Positions 12,201 to 27,200 of a DNA stretch of 64,000 bases are shown here, one piece after another (within the stretch, counting starts at the first letter, position 1; each line of letters begins with the position of its first letter). The notes below the pieces were generated by a model. It did no database searches and had not been told where the DNA came from. It saw nothing but the letters and a program-made list of their open reading frames with translations. The stretch is taken from assembly GCA_004794655.1 (NCBI GenBank), contig SMMW01000627.1:930001-994000 (forward strand), read 5' to 3'. Made by a program: the position numbers and the translations under genes. This DNA comes from Marisa cornuarietis. Taxonomy: Eukaryota > Mollusca > Gastropoda > Architaenioglossa > Ampullariidae.

Positions 12201-15200
12201 CCAAAAAAAAGATGTTTTCTGTGCTGACCGCACAGCTGTAAAGGCTCAATCGCTGCTGTTCTTAGTAATAATTGGCATCTGATCATGTGCACTATTCATA
12301 GTTATGTGGAATTTTATGTTAGTAACCTCAATCTCTGGTAAGAAGGATTGTAACGTTGCTTGAAAACAATTCACCTTTTTGAAGTATTGGAGGAATTGGA
12401 ATCGCTGTCAGACTCTTTCTCAGGCTTCTGGATGCCCCTGGCTTTCTCCTGTTCCTCCTGCACACATGTATGGCAGTGCAAAACCAGATTCTTTCCTCAT
12501 GCTTGTTCCTACACTGTCGTGTTCACTGCATGATGCTATTCTTGAGTGCAACACAATTTCAGTGCATGTCAAGCATTTAAAGCTTATCTATTCCTCTGTA
12601 CTATGGATAGTCCCAACAATGTTTATCGATGCCAAGACCTGAGTTCTATGTAAGTGGACTATGAAAAGAAATGTATTACAAGAGCAATTTTTTTTCTGTC
12701 TTCCATGTAAATTCTGCATAAAAAGAAAAGCTAGAAAAATAAGAGCAAATGTTTTTCATAGAAGTTTATATTTTCAGGAGGTATGTAAGCAACAGTGAGT
12801 TGTATTGTTTTTAGTTACTCAGAACTTATTTTACAGAAACTGATCAAGATATATACATTTATTAGTAGCAGAGAATAGCTTTCTTAGGTTGCAACGTTCG
12901 TTAAGTGGCTGAATTGACGTAACTGAGAGGTAGGCCAGCACCCACAATAGCATACCTTAAGACTCTCTTGGAAGGATGTGGCTTGATACTGAGCATATCT
13001 GGTAACGGAACTTTTTCCACGACTACTGAAACATGGCCACTGTGGACGGCCATTGTTGTCAAGGTTTTCGTCTGGTGCCTGCTGCTTCTGCAAAAACCAC
13101 CAGAAAAAATACATAAACTCCAATTCAAGAAACTAGTAATTTATGCATCTTGATTTGTACAGCATTCTGGTAAACATGAATCTTCAATTTTTTTTTTTAT
13201 TCCTTACCTGTGTCCTGACTTCCACTTCATGATCAGGGTTAGCTTCCACTAAAGTCTTCGTAGAAAAGAGGCCAAGATCTGAAACATCATCGAAGTGTTA
13301 TTTTAGCAGATTCTATTTTGGGATCAGTGTATGACAGAAAGATAGGGAAACACTTTCAAGGTCACTGGAGCAGTGTTATTTTTAGCCTTCATCTCTGTTT
13401 CTACAATATAATCAACAGATGACGTTTAGAGTGTATACAAGGCTAACACAATGTCATAGCTTTAGCTTACATATTTCCCATGCACCTACACCAGAAAATC
13501 AGCAAATAAAGAAACAGCAACATCAACATTATATCAGGCCTTTGTTGTCATTTATAAACTCTGAACGCTTCTGTGAAACTTTCCCCCTTTTCACAATTTG
13601 AAATAAACATGCCGTACCGTTTCAAATATCAGGCTCCTTGTTTTATATCTTTTAACCATTAACTTTCCAAAAAGATTGTTGTTGACAAGTAGATAGTACA
13701 TGCAAGCTGGTATAGTATGAATGGCTTACCTAGCTTTAGTGCTGCGGCCATGCCCCGAATAACAACAACAGGCTGTGAGTGGCAGAACTGCTGAAGTTCA
13801 GCAGAAAATGCATCTTTCTTGCTCTCCAGCTATACCACAAAAAATATTTTAAAAATAACACAATAAAACTACTTATTTTTAAACACCTTAAATTATCTTT
13901 ACTCAACGCTCTGTAAACTAAATGTTAGAAGTCCCTGGGACACACAATGTGTATCCTTATACTGTATATAGCACTACCTATGTTTATTTTTATATCTATA
14001 ATATACAGCAGTACATATAAATGAAAGAAGCCTCACACCACCATGGCAGCAGTCATATGCATAACCACAGATATGGCTTAAATAACATTCAGATTGCTGA
14101 TAGGATTGTTAGCAGGCCTCAACTACCATTATTTTCACATATCTTTGCTGAGCTGTGAGGCCACCTAGGCTAGTGAATGAAAAAGACTGTCCCCTACTAT
14201 AGACTGACTGGGCTCAGGAAGATTCAGAAGGGATAGGCTGAGTGTAATATGCAGTTAAATACTTACATAAACGCTGGGTGTTGGAGGATTGAGGCTATCT
14301 TTAGATAAGGGTGGATGTGGTGGATTTGGAGGAAAAGGTGGTGGAAGGTTATCCCCCAACATGCTGATGGTACTTTTGTGCAGAAGACCTTAAAAAAGAA
14401 TTACATCAATTTTTAAATCCTGATATTTTACTTCTGTCTGACAGTACTGAAAAAAGGTTACAGTTAATGATAAAGGATCAAGAATCGCTGTGTGATTCTC
14501 CAATCATCATTTTACATGCAAGACGGTGGTCAATATTTTTCCTCTCATAATAGCAAATTATATCAATGTTAATTGCATATGTAAAAAATGTAAACAATTT
14601 ACTTTTTTAAATTGAGAAATCTTTTGCTGAGACTAAATTTCAAAAGAGGATGTCTTAAAATAGCCTTCCACCTGTATCTGAAGACAGGCTAATGAAATCA
14701 AGCTTACCAAGCCCTTTTGATGCATCCAGAATCTCCTGGGCTGCCATTTTGATGCTGAGTTCTCTTGGTCGCTTTGCCTTGGCCTCTTGCTGTTTACTGC
14801 TACATTCGTGAGCAAGCTCGCAGTCCAAAGGACCTGCAGATGTAGTTGAAGTTGAAGTGGATGCCACAGGGCCAGTGGTTGTGGGTGTTGAGGATGATGA
14901 TGATGAATCAGAGACAGGAGGGATGTGACTGCGCTTCAAGACAAGGCCGCACTCCCGCGTTTTTGCCACAGTGTACACAGGAGTTGGGCCAGAATCTGGC
15001 CACACAGAAGACAAAGTCATCGATTTGCTGCCACCAATGCCCAGACTTGATGACGATGAGGTGCTGCCACTTTTGGCATGGTGAGCCGATGCAGAGGGCA
15101 AAACCTGAGATGTTCCATGAACTGCTGCCAAGGCAACAGAGGAAGAGGAATGTAATGAAGAAGAGGCAGTGGAAGAGGATGTTCCCTGTCCTGCAGTAAG

Positions 15201-18200
15201 TTTAGGTACCTTCATAGGAGTGGCGCCGCTGCACTGCTGACCAGTGGCTCCTCGGCCAGTGCATGCAGTTCCCCATGTACACAGCTGACTGCGCATGTGG
15301 CTGCGCATGTCCTCAGCCAGATAAGCTTCATGCTGTGCCAAGTAGGCACTCAGTTCATCACCACCCACAAACGGACGCTTCACTGCAGCCTCGCCACCTC
15401 CCAATGCTGATGATGTATTGCTACCTGAGTAGGCTGGAGGAGGGGGGTAGTAACTGACAGCGGCAGTGGTGGTGGTGGTGGTGGTGGCTGGTGGAATGTG
15501 GTGGGGGTAGGTGCCACTCACACTGCTGGCTTGTGAGTGTGGTGCAGGTTGTCCTCTGACTACAGGCACATCTGATGAGTGGCTGATACCTGCATTAGCA
15601 CCAGAAAATCTGACTGCTTAATCAATTACATTACAAATTTATGCAAACATCAAACAGAAAGGTGTTAATATCCAACCCAAATGCACTTAAATGATTGAAG
15701 AGATATGTATGCTAATAAAAGCAACCAATGCATCAGCACAGGCTTGTGCACTCACAGACCTCTCTCTCATGCACACACACACACACATGCATCTCATTCT
15801 GTCTGACCAATGAAGTGCAGCCTACCTTGGTTAACAGGAGTAACTGAAGACTGAGAATGTGGTGCAGATGGCAGACTTCCTCCCTACATACCACACACAA
15901 CGCACAAGCTTATTAAAACAAAATATTTTTTAAAATATAAAGCAACAGAAATCAGAAACTACTAGATGAAGATAATGCATGGAGCAATGAAAGAATCAGG
16001 AAAAGGAAGAAAAGAAGACAATGGCAACAGAAGATCAGCCCAGGACCTCAATTTGCAATGCCAATAGTATAGGACCTTAACCTGCCATGCTGACAGAACA
16101 GGACAAAATGAAGAGAAGGAATTTCTAAATACTGGGACCCAGAAAGGAAATGAAGAATGCCTTAACTGTTCAAGTCTTGTATAGACAGGAGATTTGTTTA
16201 AGCATTTGAAGTATATACATATATATACTTGTATCAATAAAGTGGTACATTACAGGTGAATCATAACAAAGACCGTTCTCTTACCAAAAAAAGCTATTGT
16301 CCTATAATTCACGAATTTACAACAGTTTGAAAGAAAGCTCGCCTCACAGCTCTGACGAACCATCACTTGAGACAAGTGAAACATACCTGCTGCTGCTGTT
16401 GCTGTCTCTGTGTGTGTTGCTGATACACTGCAAACTGCTGCTGCAGCTGACGCAACAATTGCTGTTGCTGTTGGTTGAGGTTTGCCTGCAAGTTTTCAGG
16501 TAAGTGAAACTTAAGATACCAATGGACACAGCAGCCAGGTGATTTTTAATGACTTAATGCTTTTATTAACTTTCTAATTATCTGTTAACAAGCATGGTTT
16601 GTCAATGATACTACTGTGACTGATTACAGTAACCATATTACAAGTGTTGCAAAACTGTATGTCCTAGATGTCAAAAGACTGGCATGGGCAGGTCTTTAGA
16701 AGTACTGGCACAAGTAAATAAAATTAATTTGCTCACCTTGTTGGACAGCAAGTACTGGAGAAGTTGCATTTGCTGGGGTGTCAGGGACTGAGGTGCTGGT
16801 GCCTGCTGGGGTGGCAGCGTCAGCACTTCTGTCGATTCTTTACCAGATGCCTGTGAGACAGGTAAGAAACACTTCAGTATGGTCAGGTGTGTTTGTTCAT
16901 TCATTTTCTCGCACAGGCACCCCCACAACATGCTCTTCTCTCTTGCTCCTCCAAGTGAAACGCAGCTTACTCGTTTGCGAATTTTCTTCTTTTGCTCTGA
17001 GGGAGAAGTGTCTGTGAAGAGTGAGCCTGTCCCTGACTGCCCGATAGACCCTGGCACAGAGATACTGCCGCTGCTGCCATTCTGAAAACATCACCACAGA
17101 CAGCCGCCATGCAATCACAACTACCCTTTTTTTCTTTCTTAGGAATTTCTTATGTAGTCTTTTGTTCATAAATTCTTAGGATATGTATGTAAAAACCTGG
17201 GACTAAAGGAAAACTCTATTGATGTTACATTTTCTGAACAAAGTGCTTAAAAACATACAGGTCTCAAGGGCCAGCCTATGTTCAGGCTCACTGATTTACA
17301 AGCCTACCCACAAACAGGCTCACTGATTTACAAGCCAATAAACATGGCTCACTAGCTTAAAGATCTACCTGACTGGTCCAAGTTATAAATGGTTGGCATG
17401 TCACCATTCAGGTAGGTCTTTAAATGAACAGAATGGTGACAATGCACCGACTTTGTCCTGCCAATTTAAAATCTTATAATATCACACATGACTTAATCTC
17501 CCACTCATGGTTTTCCTGCTAGGTCAGCCAAGCTCTGCTCTTTGCAACTGCTTACTGAGTCTCAGGTGAGAAGATTTAAATGTGCACTTTTCACACAATA
17601 CAGCATATGGAAAGTTATATCAACACCTTCTTTAACTTCTATCACTAACCCCTGTTAACTTGTGCTAACTGAATGTTTATCATGTCACTAGTGCTGACAC
17701 TTGCCACTACCCCGATAGCACTTGTGAAACTGTTACTGAGTTTACTTAAGACAATCTTCTGGAAACCCAGATCACTTTTTGACAGACAAGCCTTTCAAAG
17801 GTTCACATCACTGCTAGCTTCAAGAGCAGAGTAAAGGAGGTACACGGAGAAGAGAAGATCTTAGAGATTCAAGACAAATCAGCTGTAGGATGCTGCACTG
17901 TACCTGTGCTGGAGCACTTGTGTTTTGCCGTGATGTAAGTTCAGCAGGAATGGGCAGACGCCAGGCCTCTTCTATGCTGGGTAGCGTTCTTGGCCTGTAA
18001 TATACAAACAAATGAATTAGTTTTGCCCAGGAAATTTGTCTCTTCTTCCTTCTGAATTTTTTCCTAGGTTTTCAGAAAGAGTGGCCATGGGATCCTTCCA
18101 ATGGAATAAAAGGGGCCCCCCTTTTTTCAAAAAAGCCATCCAAACGAACACATTTTCACTGCTTTTTCAAACGAAGTACTGGCATAAGTAAATAAACTAA

Positions 18201-21200
18201 ATTTACTAAAATTTCAGTGTGTTCTTTTCAAGATGTATGTTTCTGATAATTATGTGTGTATGGTGATATACAACAGAACACAGTCCAAAATATTTTATCA
18301 GTCACAAGAAAGTGATAACATTTTAAATGCTTCTCCAAGGCAATATCTACAGGAAGACTTCATACAATTTTATTAATCCACAACAACAAAAGATGGTAAA
18401 ATGGGCGTACATAGAGCAAGACTCACTTATTGTGAAGGTTCTGCATGGGGATGTTGTTGAGGTTCTGCTGCAGGAACTTGATCTTGGCTGCTACACTGGC
18501 ATTCACATCGTCCTTGTTGTGTGTAGCGTGGAGGTAGCAGGCCAAGGCATCACTGGGCTGGTCGCAGGACTCGTATAGGATAGCCAGGTCAGTCCATGCG
18601 GCCGTGTGGCTCTTGTCCAGCTGCACAGCGCAGATGTAGGCCTGCAGCGCATCCATAGGCTGGTTCTGCTGCTGATACAGCACTCTGCAGCAAGACAGTG
18701 AGGATCATTTGCACATGCTGTTCTTTGTATTCCTCATTTACTACAACACATCTAACACCGTCACAAACTGAACACGTCAAGATTGTTGTATCTATGATAC
18801 ATTGCTGATACAATGAAAAGGATTTTTTTTTAAATCTGAACCCCTCTCCTCCCCACAAAACATTTAGACCACACATATATCATAGCTACTGTTTTCTTAG
18901 TATTAGTATATTACCCCCACCATTATCCACTCCACTCCACACACAAATCCATACACAAGAAAAAAAGAAAGTGAAAGATGTTTCACTGACCCTATGGAGC
19001 ACCAGGTATCAGCATTAGCCTCAGACTTGTCAATAGACTGGCGGTATGATACAAAGGCATCGTGCACTTTGCCTTGACTAGAGTAGCACCTGTTTAGCAG
19101 CAAAACACCTATTCACTATTCACTCATTAATCATGGTACAGCTATATTCACACTAGTCTCTTCACTTGTTAGTCACAGGACAACTACACCTGTCTATTGT
19201 TCATCCATTATTTCCCTTCTTTTCAACCTTCAATGTTTTTTGGGATGTTTTCAAATGCCTTGTGCAGTATCAAATGCTCTTAAAGTGAATTATTGCATAT
19301 CTGATTTTTGATGTCCATAATTTTATCTTGCAGCTTTGTGCATTTAAAAAATATTTTAAAATATTAAAAAAGGCACACAAATTCAACTGGTCAATCTCAA
19401 CTGCCCTGCTATTGCTTGTTAGTCGATGTGACAGAATCAAATTCTCCTCCTCCATTCTGTACAGCATCAGATATCACTCTCTACTTGCTTATCCTTCAGA
19501 AACAGTGAGTTTTCTTCCTCCTGCCTACATCTCTAGGGTAGTGTTGGTGTTTTTGACATTACATGTACTAACTACACGCCACTAATGACGTGTATAGCAG
19601 GTTCAGAAAATCTTTCAAACTTTGGTCTATAAAAGAAAACTAACCATAAGCTAGTACAACTCACCTGCCTAGCATGTACCATGTCTGGCCGTTGTTGGTG
19701 TCAAGCTCCACTGACTTGGTCAGACAGTGAATGGCTCGTTGCTGGTGCTCACCCTTCCCTTTGACCTTTGCACTGTTGTGGTACAGCCAACCTAGTGACA
19801 CAGTGGGGGTGAGAAGGTTTATTAGCTACCTGTCAGGCAAAAGAAAACCATAAAAAGGTCTTTCAGTTGCCACATTTTTCACCCACCACTAAGCCCGGTC
19901 CTAATGAACCCACACTCACTAGACCTTCTGCAGTACTGTGACTGAATGAACATCAGACTACAGAGAGTAGTAATCTCTTCTACTGTAATGAGAGGTTTGA
20001 TGATGCAGACTCTGCTGGACATTTTCAAATATTTCTATATGAAAAGCACCCAGTGTGCATAGATGCACACACACAAAGCTACAGGAGGAAGGAAGGTGGT
20101 GTTTGTGTTGCTTGGGACAACACTCTGTTGGTGCTGATGGCACAGCACACGTAACAAAGTAGCCTGGCAGAAAACATGACCTTTCTTCCTGCTCACTGCT
20201 ACCTACTTTTCAGCTACCTTTTCAGGTTTCAGATATCATTCCTGTCAGACTGAGATTTTTCGGTATTAGAACAGGCCATGTTTTCTTTGGTGCCTCAGGG
20301 TTTCTCTTCCAGTGTGAGTACCTGTGGCCAGAGCTCTGTTGGTCTATGACTGTGTAATGGGCAGAGCTGAAGAACATACTCAGGGGTCTCTGTGCCCCTC
20401 TCACATGGGTTGTTTTCAGTGTATGACAGCCCCAGGCAGTATACATGTGCATGCAGCTGACAGTGCCCTGTGCATAGATGGAAGATGACAGTCTACTAGT
20501 GGCATTTGAGTGCATCTGGCTTGTCAGCAGCCTGACTTTAGTTGACTGATCTGGCAAGAACACCGGCAAGCTGTATTCCTCAGCACCAGCCTTCACCAGG
20601 GACAAATGAATCTGAGGACTGCCACTGTGGTAAAGGACATGTTCTCAAGCACACAAAGTGAGGCAATATCAAACCTCTGGAAGTCCCAAGTCGCATTATA
20701 TTGACAGAGCTGGAGTTTGTTTGCTAGATCTTATAAGCATGTTGACAAAAGTTCTAATATCCCAAATATTTGCCCCAAACTAATTTCCTATAATCTTCAC
20801 ACACAGCTTATCAAACGTTTGATAACAGTTGCCTGGTTAAGAAAGAGCTTTTTGTGCAAAAACATTGCTTATCAAGGAAGAATACTAAAAGGGGAAACAA
20901 GTTATCCACAAAGGTGACAGCAGTGACCACGTCAAGAAGCACACACAGCTGTTGGTCAACACCAGTTCAGTTCTACAAGGTTCTTCATAAATGAATGCAT
21001 GAAGATGAAAACCTGTGTATACAGGACAATAAGTCTGAATCCTTGATACAATTAGTATTACTGGCATCAGAATGTAGAGAGAGAGTGAAGAACAGAAAGA
21101 CAACAAGATAAGCATGACATTAGGTGACTGGGTGTGAGAACAGAAACTAGCAGCAGCTAAAAAGTGCCGACCAGAGACACAACCTTCAGTACAGTTCCCC

Positions 21201-24200
21201 CACCCCAATTCTGAAAACAAAAAGGGAAGAGGCGGCGAGGGGAAAAATGGCCAGGCAGCCGGCGTGGTTGATTCCCCTCCCCTCATACCCCTACCATTCC
21301 CCAGTCAGCAGTGGTAGTTGCTGGAGGTGTGTCTGTGCGCGTGCGCGCAGTGTCTCTGGCGACTGCAACGTCTGTGACGCAGGTGTTGATCTGGCACCGC
21401 ACTGCAGCGGCCGCACGGCGTTGTCGTCGCTCCCCACATCGATCAGCACTTCATTCCGAAACACAGCTTGCGTCACGGCCGCTGTTTGGGAAAATGCGGG
21501 GAATGGGGGCTGAAGAAAGGGGGTTACAGGTGCCCACGTGACGCGCGTGCACATCTGACGCCTTTTCGCTGACGTCGCTTCTCTGGCTCCTGTCAATACA
21601 GTGGCCGCAGTCGTCTTCTCCAAGCATTATTTCCTGTCTGCTGACGTACAGCGCTTGCTTGACAGCACCGACTGCCTCGGGCACCGGAGGTATGGCAGTG
21701 CTGGTGCCATCAGTATGGGAGCACTTCTCGGTCACACTAATACTAAACTACCTCCCCGCACGCGCGCTGAAATGCACACTGAACCCCCGGACACCGACTA
21801 CAGCCACGATCGCTCAAGGGTGGTTTGCCACAAAATACTTTTAGATATGTTAGACGGATTTCACTGCAACCCCCTTTTTTCCTTATATAAACACAGACAT
21901 TGTTTAATATTGTCTTCACGTCTGATTGCGTATACTTAATATTTCTCCATTCTCCTCATGGGGTGAATGAATAAAACAAGTCAAAATGTCTGTAAGCAGT
22001 TATTCCCACCCCTCCCTCCACGCTTTCTCCTCCAAGTCTCCCGAGTCGCCGTGACCTCATGCGGAACTGACCCACCTTCACCCTGTCCTGTGATGTACTA
22101 CCCTGACAAAAACACTGCCGATCACTTCTACGTCTGACCTGCGGTCACCCGCTGCTCAAGTCCTAACCAGGTCACTTGACGTCATCGGGTGCCACACAAT
22201 CACATCACCCGACGCCGACATTTAGCCCTACCTATCCCCTACTCACCCCAACTGCCTCTCTTTTTGTGTTTCTGGCATCTGCTGCCCCCCTCCCTCCAAT
22301 ATAAAAAGTCATCTCGTCTGAGGTGGGGAAAGGTCAGTGGTCCTCGGCCTGCTTCTTGCTGGTGACCCAGTGCCCTGGCTGTGTGGAGGGCTGGGCCACA
22401 CGAAACTCGCCGCTCGACCTTCATGGGCAAGGCTGGCCTGATAACGTCGACCGAGTTTAGCTCACCACCGAGCAACTGCTTCTGGCAGGCGGCCAGCAAC
22501 TTCCTCTCGCCACCCCTCCCCACCCCAGTCTTTATGACAGTATTCTATATCCTCCTCCGCAACATCACTAACTGGATAATCACCAGTAGACGCCGTCACT
22601 GACATATCGTCACCCCCGTCACTAGCTATAAAGATCGGCATTCTGCGCCAAGTCCGTAACAGTTATCTTACCCACTCCTCTTAAATGGCTTGAGTACGAG
22701 GTGATGACAAAACGTGACAGGCTCAGTCCAGTGACTGTGATGACTATGATGACTAATGACCAATAAGTATGGACATAACGACGCCTCCAGTCACTATAAC
22801 ACTGATGCAGACCAACATCAATACAAAGAACACGTGCGTGCGTGTGTGTGTGTGTGGGAAGGAGAGAGAGAAAAAGAAAGAGGGGTAAAATGTGTCAGGC
22901 AGCGTCAAATCAAACCCTTGATGTCGATGTGAGAACTATGTCTGCGGCGCGTGTGATAACAGGAGCACGACGCCTGCCAGTCAAAGGGCGGTCCCTCACA
23001 CCCCCGCGTGCACCACCCGACTTCGTGCGTGACCTGTGACCGCGGGTGGGGCGTCGTGCTAAAGGCGCACAGCGGGTGGAGCGCCCCTAACGCCTCACTA
23101 AACAAGGCTACACTGGGCAGGAGGAAAAGTGACTAAGTGGGGAAAACACCATAGCACACCCACTACACAGCCCACCAGCGGTTGGCACGGTGACAACCCC
23201 CATAGCCCAGTCTCATTCACCGGCGCTGGTAAAGAAATAGCCTCTCTCTTTCTCTCTCTCACACACACAGAGGGCGATAGAGAACAGAATTGAGTGATAA
23301 GTGGGGAAAAAACCGAAGGCGGAAGGCTGGTAATTCCCACAAGGCAACCGGTGTTAGGAGAGGCCATCCTGCTACGTGACATGTGATGGTGAACAGTGGC
23401 TAGTCGACAAACACTTGCCAAACGTGTATGATGCAACCTTACCCGACAAGACGGAAGCGGAAACAAGAGGACAACAAGGAAAGTATTGTTAGTTACCTAG
23501 ACTGGCATCGCAGTTGTTCCTCTCACCCAGCGGTTTGACTTGGCGGCACCTGATCCCCAGCTTAATTCCATGTTCTAGAACGCGACATTCCAGCTGGGAG
23601 GTGGACATCCTCCCCAACTCCGTCGTCTCCTGTAGTCGGTGCACCCGCACGAACCGTATCTCATTCAAGTTGTTGCCGTCACAGCAGCCCCGTGAGCGCT
23701 CCACTGCACACACAGGTGAGTGTCCCACCCCCACCGCCAACCAAATCACGGTTCAGTTGTTCAAAACAATCAGGTTACACATTCCAAGTCACGGAAGAAA
23801 CGTGGTTGGCGTTTTCGACGAAAGCACGGAGATGTCGAGGAACTTTCTTACGAGAGGTGGGGGCGGCGGACTCAAAAGCGAAACTCTTTTGTCTGCTGCC
23901 GGCGAAAGCTGACAGGCGTGTGTCAAGAGTTTACTACGGACCGAACCTTATCTGCCGGTAACAAGTGGGGGAAACACGCAAGTATATAGATATATATGAA
24001 AGGCGTGACAAAAAAAAAAAAAAAAAAAAAGCCGTTGACGTTCTACGGTGTTGATATTCCCGCCCCTCTTCCTACGTCACCGGCCTGTGCGCATGTGCGC
24101 GCATCACACGCGGCACGCGATTGGCCAGCAGCACGTGCGTGGGGGGTTTTCTTGCTGACGACGGCCCAGAATAGCAGCCACGAGGCCATTGAGCCACACA

Positions 24201-27200
24201 CAGCGCCTGGCAGCGCCCAAGCCTCCCCCTCCCCCCCCCCTACAAGTCTAATGCCACTTGTTTCAAGCGCTGTGGCAGCGTGAGAACCTGCTTCCCTCCT
24301 CACGTCTACTCACACTCGCTCTCTCCAGCGCTCGGCAGTCAGAGGGGCGGGGATTCCGACGTAACGTTAGTACAGGCGACGACGGCCTGCTAGTTGTTAG
24401 ATTATTGCCCAACACTTGTCAATCAAGGTCTTCAACTATATCCTCGTTTCGAGGAAAATAATATCAAAGGATGTTTTTAAGTTTGCCCAGCGTGACCCCC
24501 CCGTCTACGGTTAACAAGCTTATTCGCTACTTGTCCGTCCTACGACAAGGTCGGAACCTCCAACCCAAACCTTCCCGACCCACCCATCCCCTCTACACGC
24601 TTCTCATTTTTCCGGCAAAAAGTCACAGACCTTCGCACAAGGTATTTGTGTTGCTAGTTCGGTGGGTTTGTACGTCGTGTCACGTGGTAAGTACAATTTG
24701 AAACCAACATCAACATCTTGTAAAGCAGTTGCTCTGTGTCCCTGGGGCGTGGAGGCCGCGAGTCCATCTGGCGTCATGTTGGTGCCGTTGGGTTTGTCGG
24801 GCCACCCCGGCTCAGTGCGCTTCAGTACGCAAAGCTGCGGGTATCGCATTTTCGGGTCACCTGCACTCTGACCGCAGCGACATGCGGCGCGTGCCAAGTG
24901 CCTCGGGTTCAAGCCACACGGAGGCGGAGCCCGCACGAAGTTCCGCGGCGCAGGGAAGAAAACAATACATAGAACATTTTTTGCTCTATCGTGATTTCTG
25001 ATCTGATTTCAACAAGACACAGATTTCTCCACAAATCTCTCTCTCACATATACACACAAAAAAACGATAAAAAAATTCCAGTGCCTCCACAGGTACGCTA
25101 GTAAACTGGCAGGAACTGTGAGGCATGACCCTTGGGCACAACTATTTGGACCCCAGAAGGTGTATGTGTAGGGGGTGTGTGGGATCGGGGAGGTACCGTG
25201 ACACTGGCTCATACATGCAACGTGGGCTGGAGGAGGTGTGTGAGTGTGGGCTCGGTGTAAATAAAACTCAGTACCGCAGCAGGTACACGAGGGCTGCCCC
25301 TCTACGCGTGGTACTGGTAGTCGTTGACGGGTGGAACCTGCGGTTGTCCAGCTCAAAGAGTAAGATGAGCCATTGCACAGTTTGGATCAAGCACCACAGG
25401 CTTGTGTGGCTATGCATGAGGGCCTGACGCCGGGGCGGTAACCACCAGCAGGCCAGCTCCTCCTCTCTTGTGGCTTGGCGGAGGGCGGACTTGTCTATCA
25501 AACTTACCTACAAGTCACTTGCCTTCAAAAGTGCGCATAACACGACAAGGTAAGAAGTCTGCGAGACTGAAAGAGAACACACACACACACACACCTCTGG
25601 GTCATAAACTGCGAGGCCAAATCAGTGGGACCATGACTTGCCTACCAACAGTCCTATTTGTGCTCTGGATCAGTTTTTTTCGCTACTGACCGCTGACAGC
25701 CTCTGAGTATTAGTATTTTCTGTTCCTCCGGCCACTCAGTACTGCGGCTACTGACCATTTGTGGCAACTGTTCTGATCAGTTCTTTCATCCGCTGGCCGC
25801 TCATGTAAAAGCAAACCCCAGCCGTGTGAGCCCGCACGCACGCGCAACATCTCAGCCGAGGTTGTTTAGTCACACACCGGAACTCCTTTTATCAAAATGA
25901 AACCTGTCCTGCTCGGCACTCAACACAGCCTAACCAATCACAACTCGATCACACATACAGTCGAAAGCGACTAGTGCAGTGGGGGAATTCCCTTTATCGG
26001 AGACCAGCCACATAACGTATTTATCGTTAATATTAAACCCAACCCCTATCTCCCTCCTCCACCCTCCAGCCCCACGCACCAAGAACAAGCAGGCGAAAGG
26101 GACACATTAGTCTCCCAACGTCCCCTCATTCCCCAAACACACACAAGCGAAGAAAAGGGTGGCATTATTACATAGCGATGGGACACCAGCCATGTGATGG
26201 TTCTATGGACAGAGGAAGATGCTCCAGAGGTAAAGACAAACTGAGCCGAGGCCTGGAATGCGCGGAGGAAGTTTAGATCACGTAGAGAGTCAGAAACAAG
26301 GATGAGGAGGTCATTGTGGAGAGAGTGAGAGTGAGAAAGAGTCAGAAACAAGGATCAGAAAGTCCGTGTACAGAAAAAGTCAAAAACAAGGATAAAAACG
26401 TAGAAGGTGCTAAGATGTGGACATGAAAACAACAGACATGGTAACCAGAAGTAAAATCAGGCGACTATCCATGTCCGCGTCGTGCGTCACGAGCGACACC
26501 CGAGCTGTTTTCACGCCCAAGACGTGCAGGTAAAACATGACCAAGCTCAGCACCTCGCACGGCACTAGTGTCAGTCGATGTGTTTGTTCACATGACGAAA
26601 GAAACATGGAACCATAGGTAGATCAACCCCGTTCTCGACATATCTTCGGCGCGCAACAAATGTAGGCCGCAGCATGTGTCGCAAGCCCTACAGCAGCGAG
26701 CTGCAAGGGGAGGGGGAGGGGGAGGTGGTGGGGAAGATCCTCCGTTGGCGACCACGGAGTTCTATATAATTCCGTGTTGGCGACTAACAGGCGACAGGCC
26801 AATACAACTACACACACGCCGGCTGCTCTCCCCCAGTCACCGCGACACGCTCGAATAATCACCGCTTGTTGTCGGCAGCCACAAGGACCCAAAAGATCTG
26901 TTGAACATTATACAATCTTCTTTAGCTGAGCTGACCTACGAGCAATGTAAACACCCAGCCGTCCTCATTCCCTGGCAAGTTTCTGACACGTTCGTCATAA
27001 CTCGGTCTACGTCACCACATACCAAATCAAATTTCGATTATGGTACACGGCGCACCTGCTTTAGGTCATGATAACCACCCCTACCCCTCGTTAGGGCATC
27101 TGGTCACGTTTAGGTACTGATACATTAAAACCTAAGGTCGTCACAGACCAGACCGAGAGCTCGGTGACAGCAAGGCTGGGTCCTGATACACCAAATCCGA

